Shown piece after piece: positions 34,601 to 43,894 of a stretch of 64,000 nt of DNA. Location of the stretch: positions 37,656,151-37,720,150 of the forward strand of contig NC_054877.1 in NCBI RefSeq assembly GCF_018320785.1, in the 5' to 3' direction. The translations under genes were made by a program, and so were the position numbers. The DNA is from Cheilinus undulatus. Taxonomy: Eukaryota > Chordata > Actinopteri > Labriformes > Labridae. Positions within the stretch are counted from its first letter, which is position 1. Every line of letters starts with the position of its first letter. The notes under the pieces were generated by a model, which saw only the letters and a program-made list of their open reading frames with translations, did no database searches and was not told the origin of the DNA.

Positions 34601-37600
34601 ATATGAAGTTTTATTTCATGTTTTCTTCAGACGTTTATCCAACCATAGTTTTATTATAACGGCCTTTAGGATTTAGCAGCCAAAAGGGGAGGAACATGGG
34701 ATACTCTATCCCTAAAACTCTACTATAATAAAGAATAAATCCAAGATCCAAAGCTAGCCTGGCTTCAGTCAAAGGTAATAAGAGTATGTCAGCGAGCATT
34801 TTAAGAGCCCAACACACATTAGGCCTGTTAACCAGTGAAAAATTACCTGCAGTTTTTGTGTCAAGTGATTTGTTGTGATTTCTTGAGCAGAAGCTTATCA
34901 GAGGGGGCAGATGTGTCTGTTGGCCCCAGTTTCATAATAAACCGGGGTGGTTTTACTTGTTTGGAAGCCCCAAGCAAAAAAAACGATATTAGGTCCAATA
35001 CCGTTAAGCTTAAAACAATCGAAGCAAGTTATTAAGTCATTTTCAGCACCTCTTTTTAGGAAACAAAGCCAGGGAACTACAGGACATTACCAGAGCTTAA
35101 AAAATAGTCAAATATCCAACAGTACCTCATGTCTGTAGGCCTGCTGTAACTTATAGAATAAAAATATAGACTCACTATTGGTCCAGTGCACTTTCTTCTG
35201 CCACAAAGCCTTCTCTTTTATTAATGCCGGTTCAGAAATGGACTAAGGATGTTTCAGAGGCAGGGGCGGAAATGATACAATGGGTACTAGCACAGTACCC
35301 ATTGTCTAGTTTTGCCCACTCCGAGGGCACCAAAGAGGGTACTTTATCACATTTTCTCAATAAGGAGGGCACCAAAAATGGAACTTGTTCCAAATTTTCC
35401 CCACTAAGAAGGCATTTATCAAATATTGTCCACTCTGAGGACACAAAGGAGAGCACTTTGCTAAATTTTGTCCATTTCAAGGACACAAAAGAGGGGAGTT
35501 CATCAAATTTTCCCACTAAGTAGGATTTTTATCAAACTGTGTCCATATAGAGGACACTAAGGAAGACACTGTGAAATTTTATCTGCTAAGAAGGCACCAA
35601 AGAGGACAAACTTTCAAATTTTCATCACTAAGAGGGCTCCAAAGGGGGAATTTGTCAGTTCTTCCTCACTAAGGAGGCATTTATCAAATTTTGCCCATTA
35701 AAAGGGAACCAAAAAGAGATATGCCAAAATTTGCTCATTAAGAGAGCGCGTAAAGTGGAATTTGTCAAATTTTCCTCACTGATAAGGCTGTTTATCAGAT
35801 TTGTCAGCATGGAGGGCTTCAGAGACAGAACTTTGTCAAATTTTGTTTATTGAGAGGGCAGCAAAATTCACTGAATCTTACCCACTATGGAGGTATTTAT
35901 CAAATTTAGTCCATTTAGAGGGCAAAGAGAGGACCCCATTTTAAATTTTCCTCAGTAAGACGGCTCTAAAAAGGGGAACTTGCAACATTTTCCCCACTCA
36001 GGAGCCATTTGTGAAATTTTGTCCATATAAAGGGCACACAAGAGGGCCCCCCTTTTGAATTTTCCTCAATAAGGAGGTTTCAAACAGGGAAATTTGTCAA
36101 ATTTCTCCCACTAAAGAGGAATTTATCGAATACTGTATGTCCATTTGGGGGGCACCAAAAAGGACATTTGTTAAATTTTGTCAGATAAGAGGTTACCAAA
36201 AAGGTGGGAATTTATTGCATAGTTCCACCAAGGAAGACATTAAATTTTGTCCATCTAGAGGGCACAATATAAGGCAGTTTGTTAAAGTTTGCCATCAGAG
36301 GGCCGCAAAGGGGCACTTTGCCAATTTTTGCCTATTTAGAGGGCACCAAAAAGTGGAATTTGTCAATTATTCCACACCAAAAAAACTATTATCAAATTTT
36401 GTCCATTAAGACAGCACCAAAAAAGTGCAAATTGATTGAATTTTCCCCACTAGGAAGGCACTTATTGAATTTAGTCTATTTAGAGGGCACCAAAGAGCCC
36501 CCCCCCACCATTTTGAATTTTCCTCACTAAGAAGGCTCCAAAGAAGGGAACTTGTCACATATTTACCACTAAGGAGGTATTTATCTGCCCACACAGCAAT
36601 CCATCAATTAATTGTTCCAACATATCTGTAGAAATGTACCTAACCATACTATGCTTAATATGAACACATTGTGGGGCTTTTTACGGGTTGTCTTGGCCCA
36701 TGCTTTTGGCACCAGGTTTCTCCTAAGGGAATTTTTTGTATAATCAAAACCTATTTGATGCTTTTTTTTGTTCATTCTTGGACCCTTATTTACATTCAAA
36801 TCACACATCTTAAAAATGTAAGGTAATTTTAGATGTATCTTGCATATTTATGGGTGATGTATCACCAATAATGATTATATCATTATTATCATGTGACTCC
36901 TTGAAGCAAAAAGCCTCAGGCAACTGACCGTTGTCTAATGGTAACAGCACATGATAATGAACAGAGTAACACTTGGAGTGTTCTTTAACAAAAAGAACAC
37001 TCCAACAAGAGAGTTATTTTATGAGCACATTTAAACATTTGGTTAGTCGCCCTAACTGGATTGTTGTTTTGCCACAGAACAGCATCATAACTTTAGACCA
37101 TCATCATACCTTTGTACTGGTACGCTGCATTCATAGAGGTGCAAAATTGGTGTCCTAGTGTCCTAGCTTTCATTGCTTTGCAATATTGTGTTAGGACGAG
37201 ATGGGATGTTCCTCTCATGCTTGAGGTGCACTCGGTGGCTCAGTAATGGAGTTGGGTGTCTCTTGACTGAAAGGTCAGGGTTCAACCCCTAGGCCCACTT
37301 TAAAGTGTCCTTGGGCGAGACACTGATCCTAAAATTGCCCCTGCTGCTGTATCAGTGCTGTGCCTGTGGATGGTTAGATGAAACTGACACTGAACAGTGT
37401 CTGCCATAAAAACACAATGTGTTTTGTCCGATATGTAAAACTTACTCTATGAATGCTTATCTGTTATCCTTATCCATTGCATGACTGACATATTGGGTCT
37501 TCCAGGTATCGTGCTGTGGCCTCATGGAGCCGTATTAAAGGGATCGGTGTACCAAAGTGGATGGCTATCGAAATAGCTCTCATCTGGATATTATCCATCA

Positions 37601-40600
37601 TCTTGGCTATTCCAGAGGCGATAGCCTTTGACATGATCACCATGGACTACAAAGGAGAACACCTGAGGATTTGTTTACTGCATCCTATGCAGAAAACAAG
37701 CTTCATGAGGGTGAGCTTTAAGACAACATATCATTCAGTTAGACAGAGGCAGTCAGTTCATTTCTGGTGATGTTAAAACCATTGATTTACTGTGTATGAC
37801 TAAAAATAGAGCTATAAAATCAATGCAAACGTACATAGAACTCATTCGGACCCAAACTGTTAAAGGTGTTCTGAGCATGCTCCCCAGCTCAGAACACCTT
37901 GACTTTGAAAAGCAAAAATGTGTAGAAGTAAGCTGGCATTGTCATCTGCCTTTAGATATAACCATAAGCATGAGGAATAGCCTGCGTCTCATTTGTACCA
38001 AAGGTGAGGCGTGAGTACAAAATGTACAGAACTGTAAAGTTGTCCATGGTTTTACCATTCTACATACAGCAGCTTGCTTTACAGCTAGCTAACTTGCTGC
38101 CAAGGTCAACTGATTAACTACCTGACAGGACACACATCACCGCCTACCATGGCAGGGGTGTGCATACTTCAGATGAATTGATTCTCCCCTGGTGAATGTA
38201 TACTGGGACAAGGACAGTTGTCCTATTATGTCAAAACTAAGCAAAAATGCAGTGTGACTTAACTGTGCACATACTGATTGTGTTGATACAGCTGTAAGGC
38301 AGCAAATCTGCACACACTGACCTGCTCAGACAAACACAGTGGTGCGAATGTTGGCACACTTGCTGCTTAGTTATAAATTCATGTATATACTTTACATAAA
38401 GGCACATGCATCCACAGTCTGACTATGAATCAGGGTTAGACTAAGTTTGCAGATATTTAAGCGCATAAAATGTTTTTATAGTAGGAATAGTTTCAGTTTT
38501 TGCCAACTGGAAATGCTGTTTTGTCAGTGTGTTCGGTCTCACGTCTTCCATCAACCTTGAAATAACAATACTGAACAGATTGAAGTCCACTGAGGAACGA
38601 TGATGAATGGATTTTTAAATGCAACTGAGCCTGTCTGCGTTGGAGTCACACCCTGGAGCCCCTCACTCTGGTCCAGACCAGAGTGGGAATATGATCCCCT
38701 AAATTACTCTGACATGTTTCACCTCTCACTGAAAGCCCTCTCTACGGATGTTTCTATGTAATCTAGTCGTGTTCTTGGATTTCTCTCTGTAGTTTTACAA
38801 ATCAGCGAAGGACTGGTGGCTGTTCAGTGTGTATTTTTGCCTGCCGTTGGCCTGCACTGCCATCTTCTACACCCTGATGACCTGTGAGATGCTGAGGAAG
38901 AAGAACGGCGTCCAGATTGCTCTCAGTGATCACCTCAAACAGGTTAAATATGATTTTCTTCACACGCAACCCTATTTTTTTTATTAGTGGCTGCCTTCTT
39001 TCAGAATGTTTTATTCAAAACTTAAATTAAGTCTCCTAATACAAAAATGAGTCACAAGAGCTATAAACTGACAGTTATGACAGTTATTTACTACCTACTT
39101 TTAAAAAGCACTTTCAACATAATTTGTTTTTATTTGAAAATAAACTTTGGCGCTGGAAATTCCCCTATAAAACAAGACTCCTCTGTATCCGACTGAAGCC
39201 ATGCAAAATCTGTCAACATAATCTATCTTTGTGATTTATCTTTTTTCTGTGTTCAGAGGAGGGAGGTGGCTAAAACAGTCTTCTGCCTGGTTCTGGTCTT
39301 TGCTCTTTGCTGGCTGCCGCTTCACCTCAGTCGTATCCTGAAGCTCACTATCTATGATGAGAAAGATCCAAACCGCTGCGAACTTCTCAGGTATGGAAGA
39401 GAAGACGACTCTAGCTGTTCAAAACAAGCAGAGATAACCCACATGACAGGGTTGCTGATTTAAGACTCAAGACTGATTTGTCTCCTTAACCCTTTTTTAG
39501 TTTCTTTCTGGTGTTGGACTACATCGGCATCAACATGGCATCTGTCAACTCCTGCATTAACCCAATTGCCCTGTACATGGTCAGCAAACGCTTCAAGAGC
39601 TGCTTCAGGGTAAGCTGCATATTTTTATTTTAAAAATGAAACATCTTACAGGAATGTCATGACATTTAAGAATGACCTATTTGCTGTCTTGGTGTTTTTG
39701 ATTCCAATATTAACATAAAGCTGCCCAAGCAGCCCAAAAATGTCAAGTTATATCGACAATAGAGTCAACCAGCCTTAAAGGCCCAAACATACTCAGGCAG
39801 AACGTACGTGGAACAGACTCCGTGGAGGTCTGCGCAGACTCAAAGCAGACGTCTGCAAGGCCCATGCGTGCAAAGCTCAAATTTTACGACCCTGCGAACT
39901 CCACTCCGCGTACTGGTGTCACACAAAACACTGCTCGGCATGTATTTTTCACATCGACCCGCATTTAATATGACACTGACCTGCATTTCACACTTGTTTT
40001 TCCACGTCAATACTTCGCATGTCCTTCACCAACGTGGCATACTCCCCTTCCTCATCTCTTGTGGCATTTAATGTCCGTACATACCACCGTCTCTTAATTT
40101 ATTGCTTTGCAAAGCCAGCAGGCAGAGCAGCTCCTGTTCCTCATCATCAGTGTAGGACGCCATGACAGAAAAATGTAAACAACAGGCAAGGATTGTGAGA
40201 ATGTAGGATTTCACGGAAATTTCACAGGAAACTACTACGAGGCAGTGCACTCGACTATGGAAGCTCTGATGACTGTGGACATTCTGCGCAGAGTGCGCTC
40301 CGCTCACAGTACGCTCAAGTATGTTCGGGCCTTAAAAAGCAGTAGTTTCTTGTTACTGGTTCGAGTAGCGTGATTGCCAGTGTGTCTCAAACAGCATAGT
40401 GCACTCAAATGAAATGTGCTGCCGTTGCTAATAACACACCAGCTAGCGAGCATATGCTTATGTTAGCTAACAATACTATATCTGCTATGTTCATTGAGGG
40501 TGCAGAGAGTCCATTGTTCCACTCAAACTGACTCACAATCTTTTGTACCACTTCTTTTCCTCCTCTAGTCCTGCCTCTGCTGTTGGTGCCTTCCAGCAGA

Positions 40601-40703
40601 GATGCTAATGGATGACAAGCAAATGTGCACAAAGATGAAAGTCACCGAGCGAGCCTCCGACCAGAGCAACTCCCGCATGACCAACAAGTCGACCACTGCC
40701 TGA
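28282..40703 (+). CDS. ednrb: Endothelin receptor type B (seven coding exons, 419 aa, intact)
   Basis: Join 28282-28695, 34240-34352, 37506-37710, 38793-38942, 39257-39390, 39501-39609 and 40569-40703: 1260 nt, 419 residues plus TGA. All introns are GT-AG and split codons (R176, S339) rejoin in frame. The product is a seven-helix G-protein-coupled receptor for endothelins at the plasma membrane; in vertebrates ETB drives neural-crest, pigment-cell and enteric-neuron development and vascular signalling. Seen in the sequence: a signal peptide (about 1-22), an N-glycosylation site at N55, TM1 with GNS (95-97), D124 (2.50), C151/C232 for the ECL2 disulphide, the DRY motif 175-177, ligand-pocket K159 (3.33), K250 (5.38) and R320 (6.55), CWLP (312-315), NPIALY (359-364) and a palmitoylation-type Cys cluster (377-382). 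Odd points: G131 at 2.57, and a tail lacking the mammalian ETB ending. Human ETB has 442 residues. The sequence does not settle the fish paralogue (ednrba or ednrbb). Confidence 0.96.
31118..31240 (+). mobile_element. LINE C-terminal coding remnant in ednrb intron 1
   Basis: The frame 31118-31240 reads [17 protein letters not shown], then [18 protein letters not shown] and stop. The pattern DPSxPxHxLFxL...TRxxxxFxPxAVxLxN is the end of many fish non-LTR retrotransposon ORF2 proteins. The rest of the element is missing upstream; downstream sequence to about 31600 may be its 3' UTR. Confidence 0.6.
32097..33300. mobile_element. Inverted-repeat element in ednrb intron 1 (1.2 kb)
   Basis: The left end AGGGATATTTAGGTATTTTT, followed by a GTTGGGTTGTATA motif, is mirrored at 33264-33300 (TATACAACCCAATTT to ATATGTCCT). 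TTAA precedes the left end (32093-32096), but the right flank reads CAAT, so the target duplication is not confirmed. No transposase. A non-autonomous DNA transposon by structure. Confidence 0.6.
34240..34352 (+). CDS. ednrb: ednrb coding exon 2 (residues 139-176: ECL1 and TM3)
   Basis: The acceptor CTCCCTCAG ends at 34239 and the donor GTAAAC starts at 34353. The 113 nt encode [10 protein letters not shown]151 (3.25) and the near-invariant [18 protein letters not shown], and leave the first two bases of R176 of the DRY motif. K159 (3.33) corresponds to human K182, an endothelin-contacting residue. The preceding intron (5.5 kb) is the longest in the gene. Confidence 0.96.
34448..34460 (-). 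promoter_or_regulatory. Perfect DR1 motif in ednrb intron 2
   Basis: TGACCTTTGACCT again, preceded by an overlapping third TGACCT half-site (34443-34448). It lies 95 bases after coding exon 2. The match is exact; binding is not shown. Confidence 0.3.
35315..36592. repeat. Degenerate minisatellite with ~42/42/29-bp units (about 113-bp higher-order period)
   Basis: The core AAATTTTGTCCATTTAGAGG then GCACCAAA recurs about 30 times. Spacing between successive GAGGGC/GAAGGC motifs, measured from 35323: 42, 43, 29; 42, 41, 30; 40, 42, 42, 28; 40, 41, 29; 42, 36, 28; 41, 43, 28; 44, 42, 32; and so on to 36574. Two ~42-bp units alternate with one ~29-bp unit. Copies differ by perhaps a fifth of their bases, so the array is old. 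Short ORFs with EGTKEG repeats arise because 42 is a multiple of 3, but the 29-bp unit breaks every frame. Confidence 0.8.
36973..37005. repeat. Perfect 14-bp-stem hairpin in ednrb intron 2
   Basis: TTGGAGTGTTCTTT (36973-36986) pairs with AAAGAACACTCCAA (36992-37005) around a 5-base loop. Confidence 0.7.
37216..37400 (+). repeat. tRNA-derived SINE remnant in ednrb intron 2
   Basis: TGGCTCAGTAATGG (37236-37249) fits an A box and GGTTCAACC (37279-37287) a B box. The body motif GTGTCCTTGGGCGAGACACT (about 37306) is shared by abundant fish SINEs. It lies about 100 bases upstream of coding exon 3. Confidence 0.6.
37506..37710 (+). CDS. ednrb: ednrb coding exon 3 (residues 176-244: ICL2, TM4, ECL2)
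   Basis: The first base completes R176, then [18 protein letters not shown] gives the second intracellular loop. TM4 follows with the conserved LAIPEAI (209-215), then an ECL2 hairpin with [14 protein letters not shown] containing C232. Ends at M243-R244 before GTGAGC, phase 0. Human ETB has Gln where R244 stands. Confidence 0.96.
37863..37900. repeat. Perfect 14-bp-stem hairpin in ednrb intron 3
   Basis: AAGGTGTTCTGAGC (37863-37876) pairs with GCTCAGAACACCTT (37887-37900) around a 10-base loop. Confidence 0.7.
38664..38685. repeat. 10-bp-stem near-palindrome in ednrb intron 3
   Basis: CACTCTGGTC and GACCAGAGTG are exact complements with a 2-base spacer, about 107 bases before coding exon 4. 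Confidence 0.6.
38793..38942 (+). CDS. ednrb: ednrb coding exon 4 (residues 245-294: TM5, start of ICL3)
   Basis: The acceptor TCTCTCTGTAG ends at 38792. Encodes [20 protein letters not shown], with K250 (5.38) and P262 (5.50), then [13 protein letters not shown] at the cytoplasmic end and DHLKQ before the donor GTTAAA. The 150 nt are in phase 0 at both ends. Confidence 0.95.
39257..39390 (+). CDS. ednrb: ednrb coding exon 5 (residues 295-339: ICL3 end, TM6, ECL3)
   Basis: Begins [20 protein letters not shown], identical or nearly so to ETA and ETB. W313 is 6.48 and R320 is 6.55, the homologue of human R343 in the ligand pocket. ECL3 carries NRCELL. The donor GTATGG at 39391 splits S339 after two bases. 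Confidence 0.96.
39501..39609 (+). CDS. ednrb: ednrb coding exon 6 (residues 339-375: TM7 and helix 8)
   Basis: The acceptor CCTTTTTTAG ends at 39500 after a 110-bp intron. Encodes [18 protein letters not shown] and [19 protein letters not shown]7 with the NPxxY-type motif, then helix 8. The donor is GTAAGC at 39610, phase 0. Confidence 0.96.
39610..40568 (+). other. ednrb: ednrb intron 6 (0.96 kb), mostly a MITE
   Basis: GTAAGC to CTCTAG. The TTAA-flanked element 39779-40331 fills more than half of the intron. Without it the intron would be about 400 bp, closer to introns 4 (314 bp) and 5 (110 bp). Confidence 0.8.
39779..40331. mobile_element. TTAA-flanked MITE in ednrb intron 6
   Basis: TTAA at 39775-39778 and 40332-40335 flank inverted ends AGGCCCAAACATACT and AGTATGTTCGGGCC (one base offset). 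The subterminal sequences GAACGTACG and CAGTACGCT are also roughly complementary. 553 bp, no transposase. It sits 237 bases upstream of the last coding exon. Confidence 0.6.
40569..40703 (+). CDS. ednrb: ednrb coding exon 7 (residues 376-419: palmitoylated tail, stop)
   Basis: The acceptor TCCTCTAG ends at 40568. Begins SCLCCWC, the cysteine cluster palmitoylated in ETB. The tail (L383-A419) has a Met/Asp/Lys segment, then a Ser/Thr/Asn-rich end (residues 405-419) with several possible phosphorylation sites. It ends at TGA 40701-40703. The tail does not resemble the mammalian ETB ending, so this may be a diverged teleost paralogue. The clean splice site and the ETB-like start argue against an artefact. 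Confidence 0.92.
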   Translation, partial: SCLCCWCLPAEMLMDDKQMCTKMKVTERASDQSNSRMTNKSTTA

Positions 40704-41560
40704 AGAGAGGCCTCACAGTTAGATGACAAAACAGAATACTGAAGTATGGACGACTGAGTGGTGATCTGAGTCCACTTTTGCTTTATCTAGAACATCAGAT
40801 GAAGACTTTTTCCAATTTTAAGAGCCGCGTAACGAGACACAACTTCTTTAATAGAACTCTGACGAATACCATTTTGGACAACAGCATGCTTTTCCTGTGT
40901 TAGAAGAAATTTTTATGACTGCACCAAAGAAGATGTACTTTTTGTATAGCAAATGTGAGATGTATGAAGCAGGACAACTTTGTGTATTTAACACCAAATA
41001 TCAAAAACCGCACAGATGTGGAGTTAAGCAGTGATGAGTACAATGGGGGCAAATGTAGATTATCAAAGATTGTCTTTCTGGCTTACAGCCTTGATAGTGA
41101 ATGTTATTTTTTTATAAGTTAAATTTCAGCATTACATGGACTAGCTTCAGCTGAAAGCTACCACACTCTACAGACGCAATGCTTTTTTTTCTTTCTTTCT
41201 TTCTTTTTTTTTTTTTTTTACTTATTAGAGGTGTTTTGATGTCAAATCTTTAAGCTACGTTTTTGTATAGTCCTATACACATCCAATACTTGAGCATTTT
41301 ATTAATATTAAACATTTCTTTGCTTTTATACTAACCCTGATCAGATGTGGAATAAGTAGTTTCTTAGTAAAGACCTGACTCAAACCGGTGAAGAAGTGCC
41401 AACCCAAAAACAAGTTTAGCTAACGTAACAGATTGGAGCCTGTAATCTGCCAAAAGAGTCTATGCAAGAATTTTGTGTTGTACGTTAAAAACTCCTTTAT
41501 TTTGAGGTTTTACCAATTTAGATTTTCTTAACTTGTAATAAAAATACAGCTTTTGAATTA
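40704..41560 (+). other. ednrb: ednrb 3' UTR with candidate poly(A) signals
   Basis: Runs from the stop codon through AT-rich DNA to AATAAA at 41537-41542; an ATTAAA at 41307-41312 could serve as an earlier site. It contains a T/C-rich tract (41188-41219). A dispersed repeat begins immediately after, at about 41565, which supports the gene ending here. The exact cleavage site is unknown. Confidence 0.5.
41188..41219 (+). repeat. T/C simple repeat in the ednrb 3' UTR
   Basis: TTTC repeats between two T runs. Confidence 0.8.
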
Positions 41561-41564
41561 ACCT

Positions 41565-41700
41565 GATATGCCAGATAGATTGTTTCATATATCCATTGCA
41601 TGGATATAGTATATCTCACATTCATCTGGGAAACCTCCAGTGCAAAGCACTTGAGAAGGGCAAGACTTTTCAAAAAGATTCTGGATCAGGCTGCCTGGCA
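41565..41700 (-). repeat. Dispersed repeat family R1, inverted 3' fragment
   Basis: CCAGATAGATTGTTTCATAT, then ATCCATTGCATGGATAT (41571-41607), is the reverse complement of 26240-26270. Lies just after the presumed end of the ednrb transcript. Confidence 0.5.
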
Positions 41701-43894
41701 GTGCCACTTTTCAACATATTTTCTCCCCCATTAGGTTGTAATTCTAAAATCATAGACATATAAGGTACACTATAAAGTAAATAAACTTTGCTTGTTTGAT
41801 AAGAATCCTCATTAAAGACAAAAAGTGACCAGCCAAAGTGGGCAGTACAACTCTCTGAAAGTTGGGTGTAGGTCAGAACTTGCAATGGCGTGCAAATGAC
41901 AGCCATTATTGCTCTCATTTTTTTCTATGAACAAAACCACACCGGTGGTGGCCAGATGTGGATGTGCTACAGCACTTTATGCCACTGCTCTATTCCTGGC
42001 GTGGCTGGTGGAGTGTTTTCCCGAGAACAGCTGTTTCGTCCATCTCGGCAGCAGTAGTAGCAGCTCTGTCTTGGCTGCTGCTGAAATACAGCTGCTGTTG
42101 TCATTTTTTTCACACACTCAGTGAGGCAGGGAGGCTAGCCCCAAGCGGACTCCCAGCTTGGATATCAAGCACCTAAACCGCAGTGGCTGGAAGGGAGTTT
42201 GACCGTTGACGTGCTGCTGGCTGGCAGTAACTGAGGAGCGTCATATGATATGATGTGCCGTCCTGCGTTGCAGGCTGACGGCTCAAAAACTGTACTGTTA
42301 GTTAGCAGGAGTGCAATCACCACATGGTGAAAACAGAGTGTTAGAAACAGCTACACAGCTGCACAGAAACTGCATGTGAACCTTTGGACTGAGTTACATA
42401 CTGGTGTGACTTCTACTATAGATTGTGCAGTAATTCTGGTTTTGGAGCAGTTCACTTATTAGTGTACTGAATGGCAACTATTGCTGCATATTAGGCTTTA
42501 TTGGAGGAGGATCTAATCTGCTATTTGTCAGATTGTATTACTCAAAAAATGTATGTATGTATGTAAAAAAATAAACTGAATATTTTGCATATTTTATCTC
42601 TCCTTATATACTTTGTAGAGATTTTAAATGTATTGTTTCCACAGCATTATACCACTTATTACTGAACTACTGATGTGTGATTTAAGCTGTTGAGTTATTG
42701 TTCAACCTGTTTAATACTGGGCCTGTTATTGAGGCTTTTTATGAGCTGTGACATATTTGCCTTGAATGATCTCATTCTGACACTAAACCTTTGCTTATAC
42801 AACAGAAGGAAGAGGTTTCTCTTTGCATTAATAAATGAACTGATAATTGTAAAACAAGAGAACTGATTGGTTGTGATCATTCTTAGAGAAAACTATGATT
42901 TCTTGTGATTTTGTGACTTTAAAAGGCTTTTCTTGGGTGCCTTACTGTCTTTGTGTGTTTACGCCTTGCATAAGTGTGGAGGCAGGCAGCATCATGTGAT
43001 GGTGAATGCTGGCACAGAACATCACTGTGATCTCTCTATTTATCACAGCGTCTTTACTGCAAAGACATACACACAGCTCTGACCTGGGAATGTTCCTTCG
43101 GGCTAAACCAGTGTCATGCATGTCACATTAGCTGTCAAAGGAGCTCTCTGTCCTGTGATCCCTCACCACCCGTCCTCAACTCATCTCTTCATCGCTTCTT
43201 CTTGCCCTCGCGCGCTCTTCTTTTTTTTGCCTGTTTTTCTTTGTTGTTTTACCTCGTCTCTAACCTTGTTTCCCTGCTTTTCTTTTCTGCATTCCTGTCT
43301 CCACTCCTCCCCGTAACCCCTCTGCCTCTGTTCCTCTTTTACACTCTCAAACAGTTCAATGTGGTTTGACATTAAATCAAACCCACCGCTGCTGAGGGCT
43401 GACCTAAGTGAAATAAATCACATTCTGTACATTCCTGCCTAAACTGTCTCATTTTCTACGCCCAGCTCCAAACTGATGGATCTGCTTGTGAAAACTGGCA
43501 TCAGCCCTCCACTGATGTGATGGATTATCCTCCAGAATCACATCTACGAAAAATCTGTCATCGAAAAGTTGCAAAGAGAGCTCGTGTTCTTCAGGGAGCT
43601 ACTTAGTGAACTGTCTATAAATCAAAGAGTAATTAACTCAGGGTCAATTTAGAATCTCATATTTTGCTCTACAAAATGTGTTTGGAATTAAAATAATTTA
43701 TTGGCATAGGCAGCTTTGATTTATGGTAATTTATGACGCATCATGAGCTGTCCTAATCTATCAGACAGTTCATGCTAATGCATAAGAGCTTTAATAACCT
43801 GCACTGAAGGCACACTCCAACATTTTTAGGAAATACATCTATTTAGTTTCAAGATGAGAATTTCATAAGAAGGCTGAAACCAATGTTATTATAT
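41701..43894. other. Intergenic downstream of ednrb, no gene seen
   Basis: A GC-richer patch at 41930-42260 carries two overlapping short frames without known domains and resembles dispersed repeat sequence more than a gene. The ATGT repeat lies at 42549. Confidence 0.5.
42549..42564 (+). repeat. (ATGT)4 microsatellite
   Basis: Four tandem ATGT units followed by an A-rich stretch. Confidence 0.85.

Larger units (their letters stand above)
34353..37505 (+). other. ednrb: ednrb intron 2 (3.2 kb)
   Basis: GTAAAC to CTTCCAG. Nearly half is a degenerate tandem array (35315-36592). The intron also holds a perfect DR1 motif (34448-34460), a 14-bp-stem hairpin (36973-37005) and a tRNA-derived SINE remnant (37216-37400). 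Confidence 0.85.
37711..38792 (+). other. ednrb: ednrb intron 3 (1.1 kb)
   Basis: GTGAGC to TGTAG. It contains two perfect hairpins (37863-37900 and 38664-38685). The segments near 38020-38240 have counterparts at about 47430-47530 and 49490-49560, so they belong to dispersed repeats. No coding potential recognised. Confidence 0.8.

Noticed and set aside
35224..35523. ORF with repeated EGTKEG peptides
   Set aside because: Produced by the 42-bp minisatellite units; the 29-bp units break the frame and the opposite strand is open too.
35315..36592. Regularly spaced repeats, considered as a CRISPR array
   Set aside because: Units are degenerate and the spacers are themselves repeats; the host is a vertebrate. 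It is a minisatellite.
42000..42260. GC-rich patch with two ORFs, considered as a CpG-island promoter
   Set aside because: Few CpG, no donor or core promoter signals; looks like dispersed repeat DNA.
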